DNA of 44,977 nucleotides, from contig JAAMPI010000292.1 of the NCBI GenBank assembly GCA_013054445.1, positions 1-44,977 of the forward strand. Direction: 5' to 3'. Source of the stretch: Cudoniella acicularis (Eukaryota; Ascomycota; Leotiomycetes; Helotiales; Helotiaceae). The position numbers were made by a program, and so were the translations under genes. The notes under the pieces were generated by a model. It was not told the origin of the DNA. It searched no databases and worked only from the letters and a program-made list of their open reading frames with translations. Of this stretch, positions 22,309-32,635 are shown one piece after another; within the stretch, counting starts at the first letter, position 1; each line of letters opens with the position of its first letter.

Positions 22309-24401
22309 ATGCGGGGTTCGGGCCTGTCAGAGGCTCCTGATCAGCTGCCTAAAATGAGCACGACGGGAGAAGCAACAGTTTTTGTCGACTTTGCCACATG
22401 TTCTTGCTGCAAAAAAATGTTAGATCAATTACCAAACCTTCTTAGGACACGTCAAACGAATCCCTTTAAGGACTTTCAATTTGAGTTACACCATCCCACT
22501 ATTGCTCGACTGCAAACAGCGGCAAAAGCCGGGTGTGTTATTTGCATCGTGCTATGGGAAAATTATTGCCATGCAAAGGATAAAAATGAGGCATTACACT
22601 ATCAAGTTCGTTGGAAATTCCATTGTTGGAAGGTCTACCCCGAGGTTGGATCTTTCAAAGTCGAATTTGGTGATGGAGAAATGTCATCGTCTTCTGTGGA
22701 GGTATTTCCTGGTAGGATATGTGTCTTGAAATCCCACGACATGACTGATAAGAGTTAGAGCGAACAGAGCTAGAGATGATTCCTGATAAAATTGACACCT
22801 CTCCAACAAGCAGTCTTCAGCAGTAGCAAATCCAGTAGTTAGAGAACTGTTCAACAAATCATTTTCAATGCTACCGGAATATAGAAAGTGGATGGCTACC
22901 AACGCGTCTTATCGAAATAAGGGAAGGCAACCCACCTGAGATCCGACTTTGTCTTTCGGAGCAACTCCTCGCACAATCTGCTTCCACAGGACCAAATCTT
23001 CAGTATATGTCACTCAATCATCGGTGGGACACCGGTAAGTCTTCAGACTAATGAGCACGAACATCACGTCCCTCCTAAACTACATTCCATGGAAGCAACT
23101 CTCTCATACCTTCCAAGATGCTATTAAAATCACTCGGAGTCATGGTTTGTCATATATCTGGATCGACTCCTTGTGTATAATGCAAGGCTCTAAGGAAGAC
23201 TGGACCAGAGAAGCGTCACTCATGGGCGACATATATGCTAATGGGTTTTGCAACCTTGTAGCTACAGACTCGGACAATGGCGAGAGTTGCTTAGCTCAAG
23301 AAGAGCGAGCATCAATAAAATCCGGGCTTTACAAGCCTATAGTGGCCAAACCTGGGGATTCCGCAGAGTCTTTCATTGTAGCAGATCCACATATATTCCG
23401 TGATGTTATCGACAGAGCACTATTGAATTCTCGAGACTGGGTTGTTCAAGAGGGGTTCCTTGCACCCCAAACCTTGCACTTTATAAAGAAACAGGTATTC
23501 TGGGAGTGTAGACAAAGGATTGCATGCGACACTTTCCCGAAAGGTCTTCCCAGAGCCATGGTGCATTCCGATCCCCCTATCAAATACAACGGCGCCATCA
23601 AAAACAGCTCTGCGAACAACCCTCTCACTCCGAATTACACAGAAACTCTCAAAGCGACTATTTATCAAGAATGGGAACAACTAGTGACGAAATACAGCAC
23701 TACGGAGCTGACCTATGCGTCAGATCTTCTAATTGCCATTTCTGGTCTTGCTCGCCGATTCAGCATCCATCTCCAAGCGGAATACATTGCCGGATTATAG
23801 AAAAACGACAATTTAGCGGTGCAACTTTTGTGGTACAATGAAAGTCTACCAAAACAGGTATCAGAATCTTATCTTGCTCCTTCTTGGTGTTGGGCCTACG
23901 GTCTAGGAGGCGATATCAGGCCTCTTGAGTAGGCGGCTATAGCCACGCTGGAGAAACTCGTCACCATCCTCGAAGCGTCTGTCACAATTGCTTCAGAAGA
24001 TCCATTCGGTCAAGTTAATGATGGCTGCATTGTTATTCGAGGAACAATGATCCCCTGCAGCCGGCGTAGCTTTTATGTCTGTAGTCGATATTAAGGCGAC
24101 CTTCAAGCTGCTTTCAACAGTATACGGTCTTTTACTGGTCCCAGTTCGTGAAAAGCCAGATACGTACTGTACAAGCGTGTTGGACGTGCCCAGCTACGTT
24201 GTGATGGCGAGTGGACAAGTTTGTAGCTCAAGCATCATGTGCCGTGGGGTGTCAGAGAGCATGTGCATCCCAACCCGCGTTTTCAGAGGGCTTTCTTGCA
24301 TGACAGGTACAGACTGTGTAGCATCGATTCAGAGAAAAGGGGAAGAAGAGCTGTTGCACAGACAGGCTTCCAGGGTGGTGGGAACAGCCAAGAGGGAATA
24401 A
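22309..24401 (+). pseudogene. HET-domain protein gene 1, multiply disrupted
   Basis: Reading through the lesions gives a typical fungal heterokaryon-incompatibility protein: an N-terminal CSCCKKML Cys pair, LQTAAKAGCVIC, PTRLIEIREG, a weak first HET motif (SLNHRWDTGK instead of LSHCWG), then YIWIDSLCIMQ, SLMGDIYANGFCNLVATD and the WVVQE-FLAPQTLHF block, ending with LAPSWCWAYG. Start is 22309 or ATG 22354. Lesions: one-base frameshift near 22750, TAG at 22824 and 22836, one-base frameshift near 23035 (AAG for expected AAAG), TAG at 23798 (expected Trp), TAG at 23930, TAA at 24092, then a change of frame. Intact HET proteins trigger cell death after fusion of unlike strains; this copy cannot make a full product. 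It lies between two direct repeats. Confidence 0.88.
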
Positions 24402-24861
24402 CTCCGAGCTTCGTCGAGCTCGAGCACGAGTTTAGGAATTTCTTTAAATATGAGCTGGTAAAACTGGAGGATGTCCATCTTAAACTTGGAAGAAATATTT
24501 TCAATATCGAGCAGAGTATAATTACGATTATATAGACACTTAAAATCGGGAAAATTACTTTTACTATTGAGACTAATAACTTTCTAGACCACTATATACT
24601 TAGCAACCTTTAGCCCGAGGCAAATACAAATAGAAGGATAGTATAACTTCTAGAAATAGGGAATATTAAGTATCGCCATACTCGACTAAAGCCTCTTAAT
24701 GCTTTCAAGAGTTTTAATTAATTTAAGCAGCTTGTATATAGTTATAGTTATGTAATATGACTATAGCCGGGACAAGAATTTTAGTAGGTCATTCCCTTTA
24801 ACTTATTTCAGATGAAAGGACCCTTGCATTCCGCTAGTTGATAAATAATTTTATCTATTAA

Positions 24862-24975
24862 CGCTAAATTCACGTGAATTAACTTTAGCGTAGATTTACC
24901 CTCGATTGTTATTTTATTACAGGTCAGCCTTACCTCTACTCATTACTAAAATCTCAGGATCACGAGAAAGACTCA
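24862..24975. repeat. 114-bp direct repeat, right copy (3' of HET pseudogene 1)
   Basis: Same-orientation, same-length partner of 22093-22206, including the AATTCACGTGAATT palindrome and the GATCACGAGAAAG end. The 2.77-kb spacing encloses the HET pseudogene and its 3' flank. Confidence 0.85.
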
Positions 24976-25124
24976 GTAAGCTAATGTATTAACCTAAGCT
25001 TTTATACATAAACTAATCAATCTAGATACTGTAGGCGAGGCGGACGACGTTTTTCCTTTTTCGATTCAGTACTACCACTGCCCAGCACAGGAGACGTCGC
25101 TTTCAAACCAGGCTTTTTATCTTT

Positions 25125-27066
25125 CTAGTTGCCAGTCTCTGGGACAGGCATTGTCAAGGGAGTCGAAGAGAAAGTCGAAGTTGTGGTTATCTCCCTATCA
25201 TCTGATTCCAGTGGCCAACTACTTTTTTTAACAGGTGTCGAGGGAATCGAAGTCACCGTCGCAGTAATGCTTGATTTCTTCTCCGGGATGTCCGTAGAAG
25301 ACTCACTGAATCTTGACTTATTGGCGAGAGCTTCTAGGTCCTCCTTATCCTTCTCTTTAGTCCTCTCACGGTACTCGCTGTATTTGTCTACCATTTGAAG
25401 TTAGTTAATAATTCCCTAATATGCATGCAAAACATAAAAGTAAAAGATGAATGAAGGAAAAGGAAAGAAAGAGCATACCGCCAACAAGCTGAAAAACCAC
25501 AAAAATCGTAAGAAGAATAAGCAACAATGGAACCAGTTGCCCAAAGGTCGTTGCGTCATTCTCAGGGTTAGTACCGTCCGGCTCCCGCTGCAACCAAGGC
25601 GACTGGTCCATCCAGTTTCGCAGGTCCCGGATGTAGTTGAAGCTGTAAACGATGGCGACGGTGCAAAAAACTGCGCCAGCGAATTGGTATAACCAGAAGA
25701 GGCGGTTGAGCCAGAGCGTGGAGAATTGCTGCCACTTGCCGCCTTGTACCCTGTTCGAGAAGGAGAAACGTGAACCGCGCCAGAAGCGGATGAGTTCGGC
25801 CAGAATAGCTAATCCGTACCACTGCGAGGACGCGAAGTTAGGGTTTTATCTCATTTTGGTAGATTGGGAATTTGATGAGGGAAAAGTATATTGGTCAAGA
25901 TTCTTTCTGGTTTACAAAAGCAAGGTAAAATAGAGAAAGAGATGAATGAAGATTGCGTGTTGAAAGAGAAATCATACATACAAGAATAAAGAGGATAAAA
26001 TAGTTCCAGCCACAATACGATTATCCGGAGAAGACCTTTCAATGGTATCAATGGCGAGATCCTTTCCTCCCCTGCCAAAGGTCTCCGTCAAAGTTTTGTC
26101 CAGCGCTGACTGATTCCCTTGGAAACAAGCCGCTGCCAAAATAAGTAAACTATCTGTCTGATTAACAGGTGGTACAACAGATGGCCATGTCAAGGCCTCT
26201 CCTGCATTCTGATTTGAAAGAAGCAAGGCAGTAGCTATGTAGATCAAGCTAATGATGACGACTCGCAAAGTCGCGAGGAATTTATGTTTCCAGTATTGAG
26301 ACACCACGGTCACGGACATCAGATGTGTCGCACAAGTGATGAGCATCATGTTTGCAACGATATTGTAGTGATATGCGCTTATAACACAGCCTTGGGCATA
26401 CCGAAGAGTAATAGCGTATGCACCGGCGGTAAAGGCTTGTTGGTCGCTGCAGCTGAGAATTATCGCATCGAAGATGTCTGCCAATGTGATACTAGTTGTG
26501 CGGCGGCGCTCGGCACTAGAAAAACAGAATGAAGGATTAATTGCTGTTCAAGATAGAGGGTGAACCGAGCCTTACACAGTTTGGTCCAGATGCGCTTTTA
26601 TGCCAGTAAAATTCATGTAGCGGGTTATTTGAAGAATGAGGTATACTGCGCTAGTAGCAAGTGCTAGTAAAGCAACCGAAAAGAAAGCATAAACGATCTG
26701 TTTCCTGGGGGTCAGTTCAGAGCGTGAGCTTGGAGCTATTCAACCTACTCCGACTCCTGCAACATCTGAATTGGATTGAAATTGGCCATATTCTAGGCCG
26801 CCAATAGTGCGATAGGGAATGGCAGCCGTAGCGTTCGTGATAGAGCAGTTCAGAGTTATATTATGAAAGGCCTGGCACTGACCAGTCTAATGGAAGTCGC
26901 GGTCAGCTAAGCATTTGAGATGGAATTGAATCAATCTAATTGATTACGGTGGAACACTTTACTTACAGATACGTAGGCCCCCATTGTTTTGATCCAGCAA
27001 AACACTCTCTATACCAATGAAGTAACGAAAAACATACGCAGTAGCCGGAAGTGAACCATTTGAGGT
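25125..27066 (-). CDS. Polytopic membrane protein, fungal-specific type, at least six exons
   Basis: Exons from 5': 27066-26967, 26886-26749, 26697-26576, 26515-25978, 25821-25479, 25387-25125. All introns are GT-AG (donors GTAAGT, GTAGGT, GTAAGG, GTATGA, GTATGC) and phases agree. The extracellular-looking N-terminal part has Asn-glycosylation sites (HNITLNCS, ITNATAA) and a SDVAGVG motif before the first helix. At least five hydrophobic segments follow (IVYAFFSVALLALATSAVYL; MMLITCATHLMSVTVV; LATLRVVIISLIYIATALLL; ILSSLFLYWYGLAIL; PLLLILLTIFVVFQLV), plus one near AGAVFCTVAIVYSF. A Lys/Glu/Ser/Thr-rich cytoplasmic tail ends at 25125. Function unknown. The first exon changes frame at a G5 run (26978-26982); four G would join the upstream frame (SLPATAYVFRYFIGIES) to the rest. 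Further 5' exons likely exist but were not found. Confidence 0.7.
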
Positions 27067-27099
27067 CTATATCCTCGAGCTGCAGCGGTCTTCCGGATG

Positions 27100-30000
27100 T
27101 CAGCCCTTAAGTGCGAGGAATGCATCTTTATGCCACCCAATTTTCTAAATGGTTTCCAAATGGTTTATCGTGTCAAGGGGGTGAGGCGCAATACTATCAG
27201 CGGTGCATTGTCTCGCTTCCTGATGCTAGGTCACAATGCAGATCCTGAAACCTCAAAGGTCGAAAATTTGTCGACATCCCACGCAACCAACTTTTTGATA
27301 CCTGTGCAACCCAAAAATATATCTGGAGACCTGCCAAAACTCGCAGTTGATGTCACCTCATGGAACTGCTTTGGAGTTACGAAGAGACAGTCTCGTCTCC
27401 CCTATTTTCACATTTAGCCGGTACTCTGGAGGCTCGTCGAGCACTTGGCAACAAAATATCGAGCATGTCGTAAGTTAATTAATACACAAATACGAAGCAT
27501 TATGGATTTTTCAATTAACTGGGAAAGTGCGGGGCTATTGGAGAAATTTGAACTTATCGATACATACAGGGTATGATGTGATATCTTTCCCAAGATAAAA
27601 CGTTTTCTGATGCGAAACTCCAACAACTCGGAACCGACGGAACGCACCCCCTTCTACAGCCACAATCCCGGGGTTGTTGGCTCCTCCTCGAAAGGGAGCA
27701 AATCATCCGCTAGAGTTCGTATAGGGTATTACGCCGGTACCAAACATAAGGCGACCAGAGAATACCACGAGCATTATGCACATGCTTGTTCAGAAGGGTT
27801 TCCTCAAATGAAAAGCCAGTATTGCTGGATGCGACGATAAATACTGAGATAGCGAGCTTAATTCTCCAAGAGAGATCAACTCTAGCACTCCTTGATCGCA
27901 CGAATTTGTGGGCTTTCTACTAATATACGTGGTGTAGACGCATGCATGCGACGTGGAAAGTATATTTGGAGTTGTATTTCGTAGTCAGAGTGGGGAATGG
28001 AGCGAGGTGTGCTGTTGACCAAATGTATAGCGAAGGATCAGCATCCATGAGGTTCGCTGTTTATGTGAGTATCACATGCAGCTAACGCTGTCAGAGGATA
28101 GAAACAGCACGAAGTTTTGCTGCGTCACTGCTGAAAATGAAATACACCAGCACGGAAATAGTGCATCAGACTTCCAACGCCCTTAGTGTAAAGAATGTCA
28201 ACGGCTTTTAGAAATTCCAGTAGAATATGAGATGCCGGGGTTAAATAAACTTCGCCATCAATTGACTGCTGGAGTAAAGTAAAGAGGGAGAAGTTTTTAT
28301 TCATATTGATTGAAATATTCCAGCTTCGTACTGGTATGTCTGGTTGTTCACAAATTTAAATAAATAGAGAATGAAATGCCATTTTTCAAGTATGCAAGAC
28401 ATACTAACCATGAACTTAATTCCCAGTGCCGAATCTTTCCAAACTCGTTCTAGTTCGTTGGATGCAATTTGTCGCTCCCAGGACAGTCTGCTCCAACCTT
28501 AGTCCCCGTGCCACTATCCCCTAAATGCAATGCGTAAATATATCTTGTTCCCTTCGGAAAGTGCTGGAATGATTGGACCCATGTCGAAACAATACGTCGA
28601 TACTCAATAAACTTAGCTGATCGGGACTTGGAGCAGAAAATATTCCAATTAATGACGCGGATTGATTTGCTAGAAAGACTGCTCAAAGAATTTCTAATTT
28701 AGAGGCCTCTTCTCCTGTACCAATGACTTGGTAAGCTACTGGAATATAGCGGAAGGTTTGCAACAACTAAATGAAGAAGTTCTTGGGGTGTCTGATAGTG
28801 TTAAACTAGGCATTTTAATTCCTGCTAATGTTTTCATTTGAACCTCTCTCTACTCTGGAATCACTATTCTTTGAAGATACATTCATTTATCCATAAAGCC
28901 TTCGAGAAAATGTTTTTGCAGTTGCTAAACAGCAGGCTCGATCCATCCCACACTTCGCAGACTGACTTTTGCAACAGGAAATCCAATCCCTGATCTGATA
29001 TCTAGAAAGGAGAGGCCACAGTCACTATTGTGGGAGGAGACCCCACGATTGACTTGCGATTCCCTGAGTCCTGGAGCAGTGCAGACTTAGGGCCTGTGAA
29101 CTTCAGCCGGCTTGCCTCGTCTCGCTTAAATAGGGGCATATCACCCCACCCCCTTTTCCCCAAAACAAGGGTTAAGACGGTTAAACTATTCTATATGTAG
29201 TTCCGATAAGGTATATATGCAGTGAAAAGAGGTGACCGGATGATAATAAGACAAATAGTAGAGAAAATTATCTCACTACTATAACAAGGTTTTAAAATAT
29301 TCTACTTCACCCCTAATAAAATGCCCTGAAACCTAGCATCGAAAACATATCGCAATATAGAAATCCTATATTATTGCCCACACTGGATCGTGTCTGTTTT
29401 TTCTTGGAAGGGTTGGAGGATCTTCTCCATCTAGTGTCGGGTGTTTCCGAGATCCCATCCTGATTCAAATATGTCTTGAAGTAGTGCTTCACCCGCGCAG
29501 GCAATTCACCCCCTGTTTCTGAATATCATCTACGGCCACTTTACTGTCATTCGAAACTGTAATCGAAAACAGAAATTGACCTAAGATATGGATGCAGGTC
29601 TCGGAGTCTTCGAGTCTAGCTTAGTTCTTCATCCTATTTTGCGAAGGCTCGATTTTCAATTAGTCTAAAAGAAAGGATTTTCAAGGAAAGAGCTAGACGC
29701 ATGATTTTCCTGCGAGGACTCAATTGTGTTCTTTTGCTAGTTGTAAGTTTTGAGTCGGTTTTAGGGCGAAAGGTCTCAATTTTGGTCCCTCGCGTGTCAT
29801 CATAGGAAATTGTTGCATTAATTCTGGGTTCTTACCAATAGAATCTTTAAATCTCTCGGACCTTCACATCACTACCGAATTTTTCAAGACATCTTGAATG
29901 ATTTTGTTGAACTTATCGAACGAGTCTTAGACATACGGCAGCCAATGATCATCGCTTTCAGTCAGTTTGTCGAACGGGAGTCACTAGCGAGAAACACCTG

Positions 30001-30900
30001 AAAGCCCTCGGCTTCACTACAGCAGCCAATCTGCTCAATTTAGAGAATGAAGAAAATTGTGCCACATAATCAGAATCCTGATTTACTGACCTCCAAGAGG
30101 TCTGCAAAATTCATACACGTAATTATACTATGTGTATTCATTCACTCGAGTTGATTAACACCATAATTACTTATTCACGCCTCTGCAAAACCATTTTCCC
30201 TTAGACCTGTCTGACCTTCAAATCCTCCTTCAAACCCTGAGAACAATATTCGCTATCCGCATTACTTGTCTCCAAGACATGATTCAAGCCCTCGCCATGT
30301 GGACTTCCTTCGGTGCCTCCCAGACAAGCTACAGTGATAGGAAATTTTCCTCCGCAAATTCCGCAATACCGGGAATGGGGTGTTGACGCCTACATGTTCA
30401 CTTTTGGCAATTTCAGGGCTGTAGAGTGGTTTAAGTGATGATGCTGGAATGAAGGAGCCGATAGCTTTATCTCGTCAGACTCGTGTAGTGACGCCGCTCA
30501 GTGAATATTCAAGTTATTTTATTTTATAGCGACTGTTCAATTTTTAGTCTCTTAACCCTTAAAACCTTTCCTCTGGTTCTGACTGGTAATCATTCGGTTG
30601 TCCTGGTCACAGGAAAACCTATGCTTTGGGTACACCGCTTCAGCCGTGGCTTCGATGTGGTTGTGGGCACGGACGTCAGTGAGACCTCAGGTGGATGATG
30701 TGCTGTATAATCTCAGAGTTTGCTTATTGAAGCCACCCCCAAAATCCCAATCATATCATTTTGATTCATTTTCTTCTAGGAACATATTACGTATTGTAAG
30801 TTTGGACAACTACAATCAACGTTCTCCGATTGCGGGAAGCATCCTCCGGCGTGAAGCCCACCCTTACCCCTCTACCCTCGCCAACCATCAGTTCCTCGTT
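27100..30900. other. No supported gene; scattered short frames
   Basis: Open stretches occur (27097-27417 plus, 27610-27840 plus, 28450-28686 minus, 29313-29504 minus). Most begin at non-ATG codons or lack splice signals and recognisable motifs. Some minus-strand pieces read somewhat like protein (LNVKIGETRLSLRNSKAV near 27390; YRRIVSTWVQSFQHFPKG near 28580), so this may hold a decayed gene or the missing 5' exons of the membrane-protein gene. No repeats or RNA genes were seen. Confidence 0.45.
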
Positions 30901-30905
30901 CTGGC

Positions 30906-30913
30906 TATAAATA
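30906..30913 (+). promoter_or_regulatory. TATA box of the putative secreted-protein gene
   Basis: TATAAATA lies 82 bp before the ATG at 30988, followed by a CT-rich leader. Inferred core promoter; it supports choosing ATG 30988 over the upstream open frame. Confidence 0.55.
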
Positions 30914-30987
30914 CCCCGCAGTTCTCCTTCACGATCTGTACCGTTCTTCATCATTTCTTAACCCATATTACCCGAACTACCATCAAG

Positions 30988-31836
30988 ATGCATCTTCCAC
31001 CTGCTTTTATGACCTTCCTTGCTCTTTTGACCCCACGCCAAACTTGTTACCCTACTGGCGCCACATTTCATTTCCACCAGGCCGCCACGGAGGTCGTTCC
31101 TTATTCAACCCCAGGCAGTTTCAAGTTTATTCCTTCCTCTACCTCCGGCCCCGCGTTCTTTTTCACACTAAGCACAACCAACCTTGCTCTCTACTATAGC
31201 GAGAGCCTTACTCTTTGCCCTGGCGTGGCATATTACGCCAACTTCGACCTTACCATCTTTCGAACAACTCCTTCAAATATATTGGAAGACACAACTATAT
31301 ACAATAAAACATTTGTTTACTTCCCGTCGGGACAACATGAAGCCATGATCGTCGACTACACTACGGACGCCGTGCCCCCGGAGATTGTCCTTGATAGACT
31401 GCGTGATGGGTAACCCACAGGTACCCGTTTAGCCGTGCTTCTCATTTGTTTCTAGGCTAAATTTAATACGGATTTTTTGATAGAACTGGAAATTTCGAGT
31501 CTATTACGAAAATACGATGTTTATTAAAAAAAACCCTTAGGGCTTTAACCGACGCACGGCTAGGCACGGACCAACTGGTTCGTGTACGGGTACCCATCAC
31601 GCAGTCTAGCCCTTGATCCTAATGACAGCCGTGGTTGGTGGAGTGTGACAATTGGCGCGAATCAGAAGTTCCACTTCATGGGGGAGTTAGAAACTGATGA
31701 TACGCCGCCCGGCTTCTCGGTCGCTTGGCGGTTTCATGCTGGACATCTTATTCTAAATTATTCTGGGTTGCCGTACATGGCCGTAGAGACTGGGAGTATC
31801 ACAATTACGCCTATTAACGGTTCAGCAACCAGCTAA
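30988..31836 (+). CDS. Putative secreted protein gene split by a MITE
   Basis: The start ATG at 30988 opens with a moderately hydrophobic stretch (MHLPPAFMTFLALLTPRQTC) that may be a weak signal peptide. The frame is Thr/Ser/Phe-rich, with potential N-glycosylation (YNKTF), consistent with a beta-rich exported protein; family unknown. At 31395 a 214-bp element interrupts it and brings a TAA at 31411, leaving 141 aa if unspliced. Removing the element and one 8-bp target duplication joins EIVLD to PNDSRGWW in perfect frame, so the ancestral protein was about 208 aa. If 31410-31604 is spliced (donor GTAACC, acceptor CGCAG), exons 30988-31409 and 31605-31836 give 217 aa, with nine extra residues (RLRDGLALD). 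Whether it is spliced cannot be told here. Confidence 0.55.
31395..31608. mobile_element. hAT-like MITE, 214 bp, with 8-bp target duplication
   Basis: Terminal inverted repeats TAGACTGCGTGATGGGTA are perfect over 18 bp at both ends; weaker inverted matches (GGTACCCG, TAGCCGTGC) continue inward. Flanks are GTCCTTGA (31387-31394) and GCCCTTGA (31609-31616), an 8-bp target duplication with one mismatch, as hAT superfamily elements make. TAG...CTA ends also suit hAT. There is no coding capacity. The duplication is supported independently because deleting element plus one copy restores the host reading frame. No second copy was seen in the window. Confidence 0.85.
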
Positions 31837-32600
31837 GGTACTCCGAAGTCAGTTTAAACTTAGCACCTTCCCAATCATCTGTCCTTTTGCACTTTTCTAA
31901 CGAGAACCTGGCTCCTAGCTGCATCCCCTCTCTAGAACTGAATATATGCTTGGAGTTCTAATGCTTGCAAACTCACATCTGAAGCGTTTGGAGGGACAGC
32001 GGATCTTCGATTGTTCGGGAAAGGAAGTTGGACGTGAGCAAAGAGGGCTCTCCCCATCATGGGGTTCCGTTGTTGAAATTTCGCAAGGTGATACTGTCGA
32101 TTAATGACACGAGCTGGGGCTTTTGGTTAGTGAGGGAGGTGCTTGAACGATGGTTAGAGGCGATGGGCATAGTTGAAGCAGATTTTCCTTGAAAATAATT
32201 CGGAACACAATGCTTATGTTGCATTCCACTCTCTGGATTATAATTCTTCTTTCTTTCAGCGCTAAATAACAACACTGCGGTGAAGTGTTACTCCTTGGTT
32301 CCCCTGAACGCTCGTTTATTCTATAAGCGAGCTCCGCGATTTTGTTTCCGGCGTCACCCCTTAAATTTCACGATTTTACGCCAATGTTCACAGGAATTTT
32401 CGAGATGATCTTTTGGTTTTACTTGTTCACCGCTATCTGCGAATTATTGACTATCGACCCCTAGGGAGCTTGATGGAGTTTTTCCTATCAGCTCGCCCCC
32501 CTACTAAAATTGTTTTGCTGACTAACTAGCGCTGACACCACAACCATAACTTTTAAAATTAATTCTGGTCTCTTCATTGCCGCAATAAATATTCTGTGCA
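31837..32600. other. Intergenic, nothing recognised
   Basis: No ATG-led frame of note, repeat or RNA gene. It is the 3' flank of the MITE-split gene and the 5' flank of HET gene 2. Confidence 0.5.
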
Positions 32601-32635
32601 CATATGTAATGATTATTGTAATATTGCCTTTCAAT

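Noticed and set aside
23035..23065. Possible intron with donor GTAAGT near 23036 in HET gene 1
   Set aside because: The only nearby acceptor makes a 27-nt intron, which is too short; a one-base deletion explains the frame change better.
25971..25990. Frameshift at the end of the large exon of the membrane-protein gene
   Set aside because: Using the second GT (GTATGA instead of GTATGT) joins the exons in phase, so no frameshift is needed.
26698..26748. TGA in the membrane-protein gene read as a nonsense mutation
   Set aside because: A 51-nt GT-AG intron with a CTGAC branch removes the TGA and keeps phase, giving a good first membrane helix.
31395..31608. TA target duplication of a Tc1/mariner-type MITE
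   Set aside because: TA also flanks the inner repeat, but the 8-bp duplication alone restores the host frame when removed, so a hAT-like insertion fits better.
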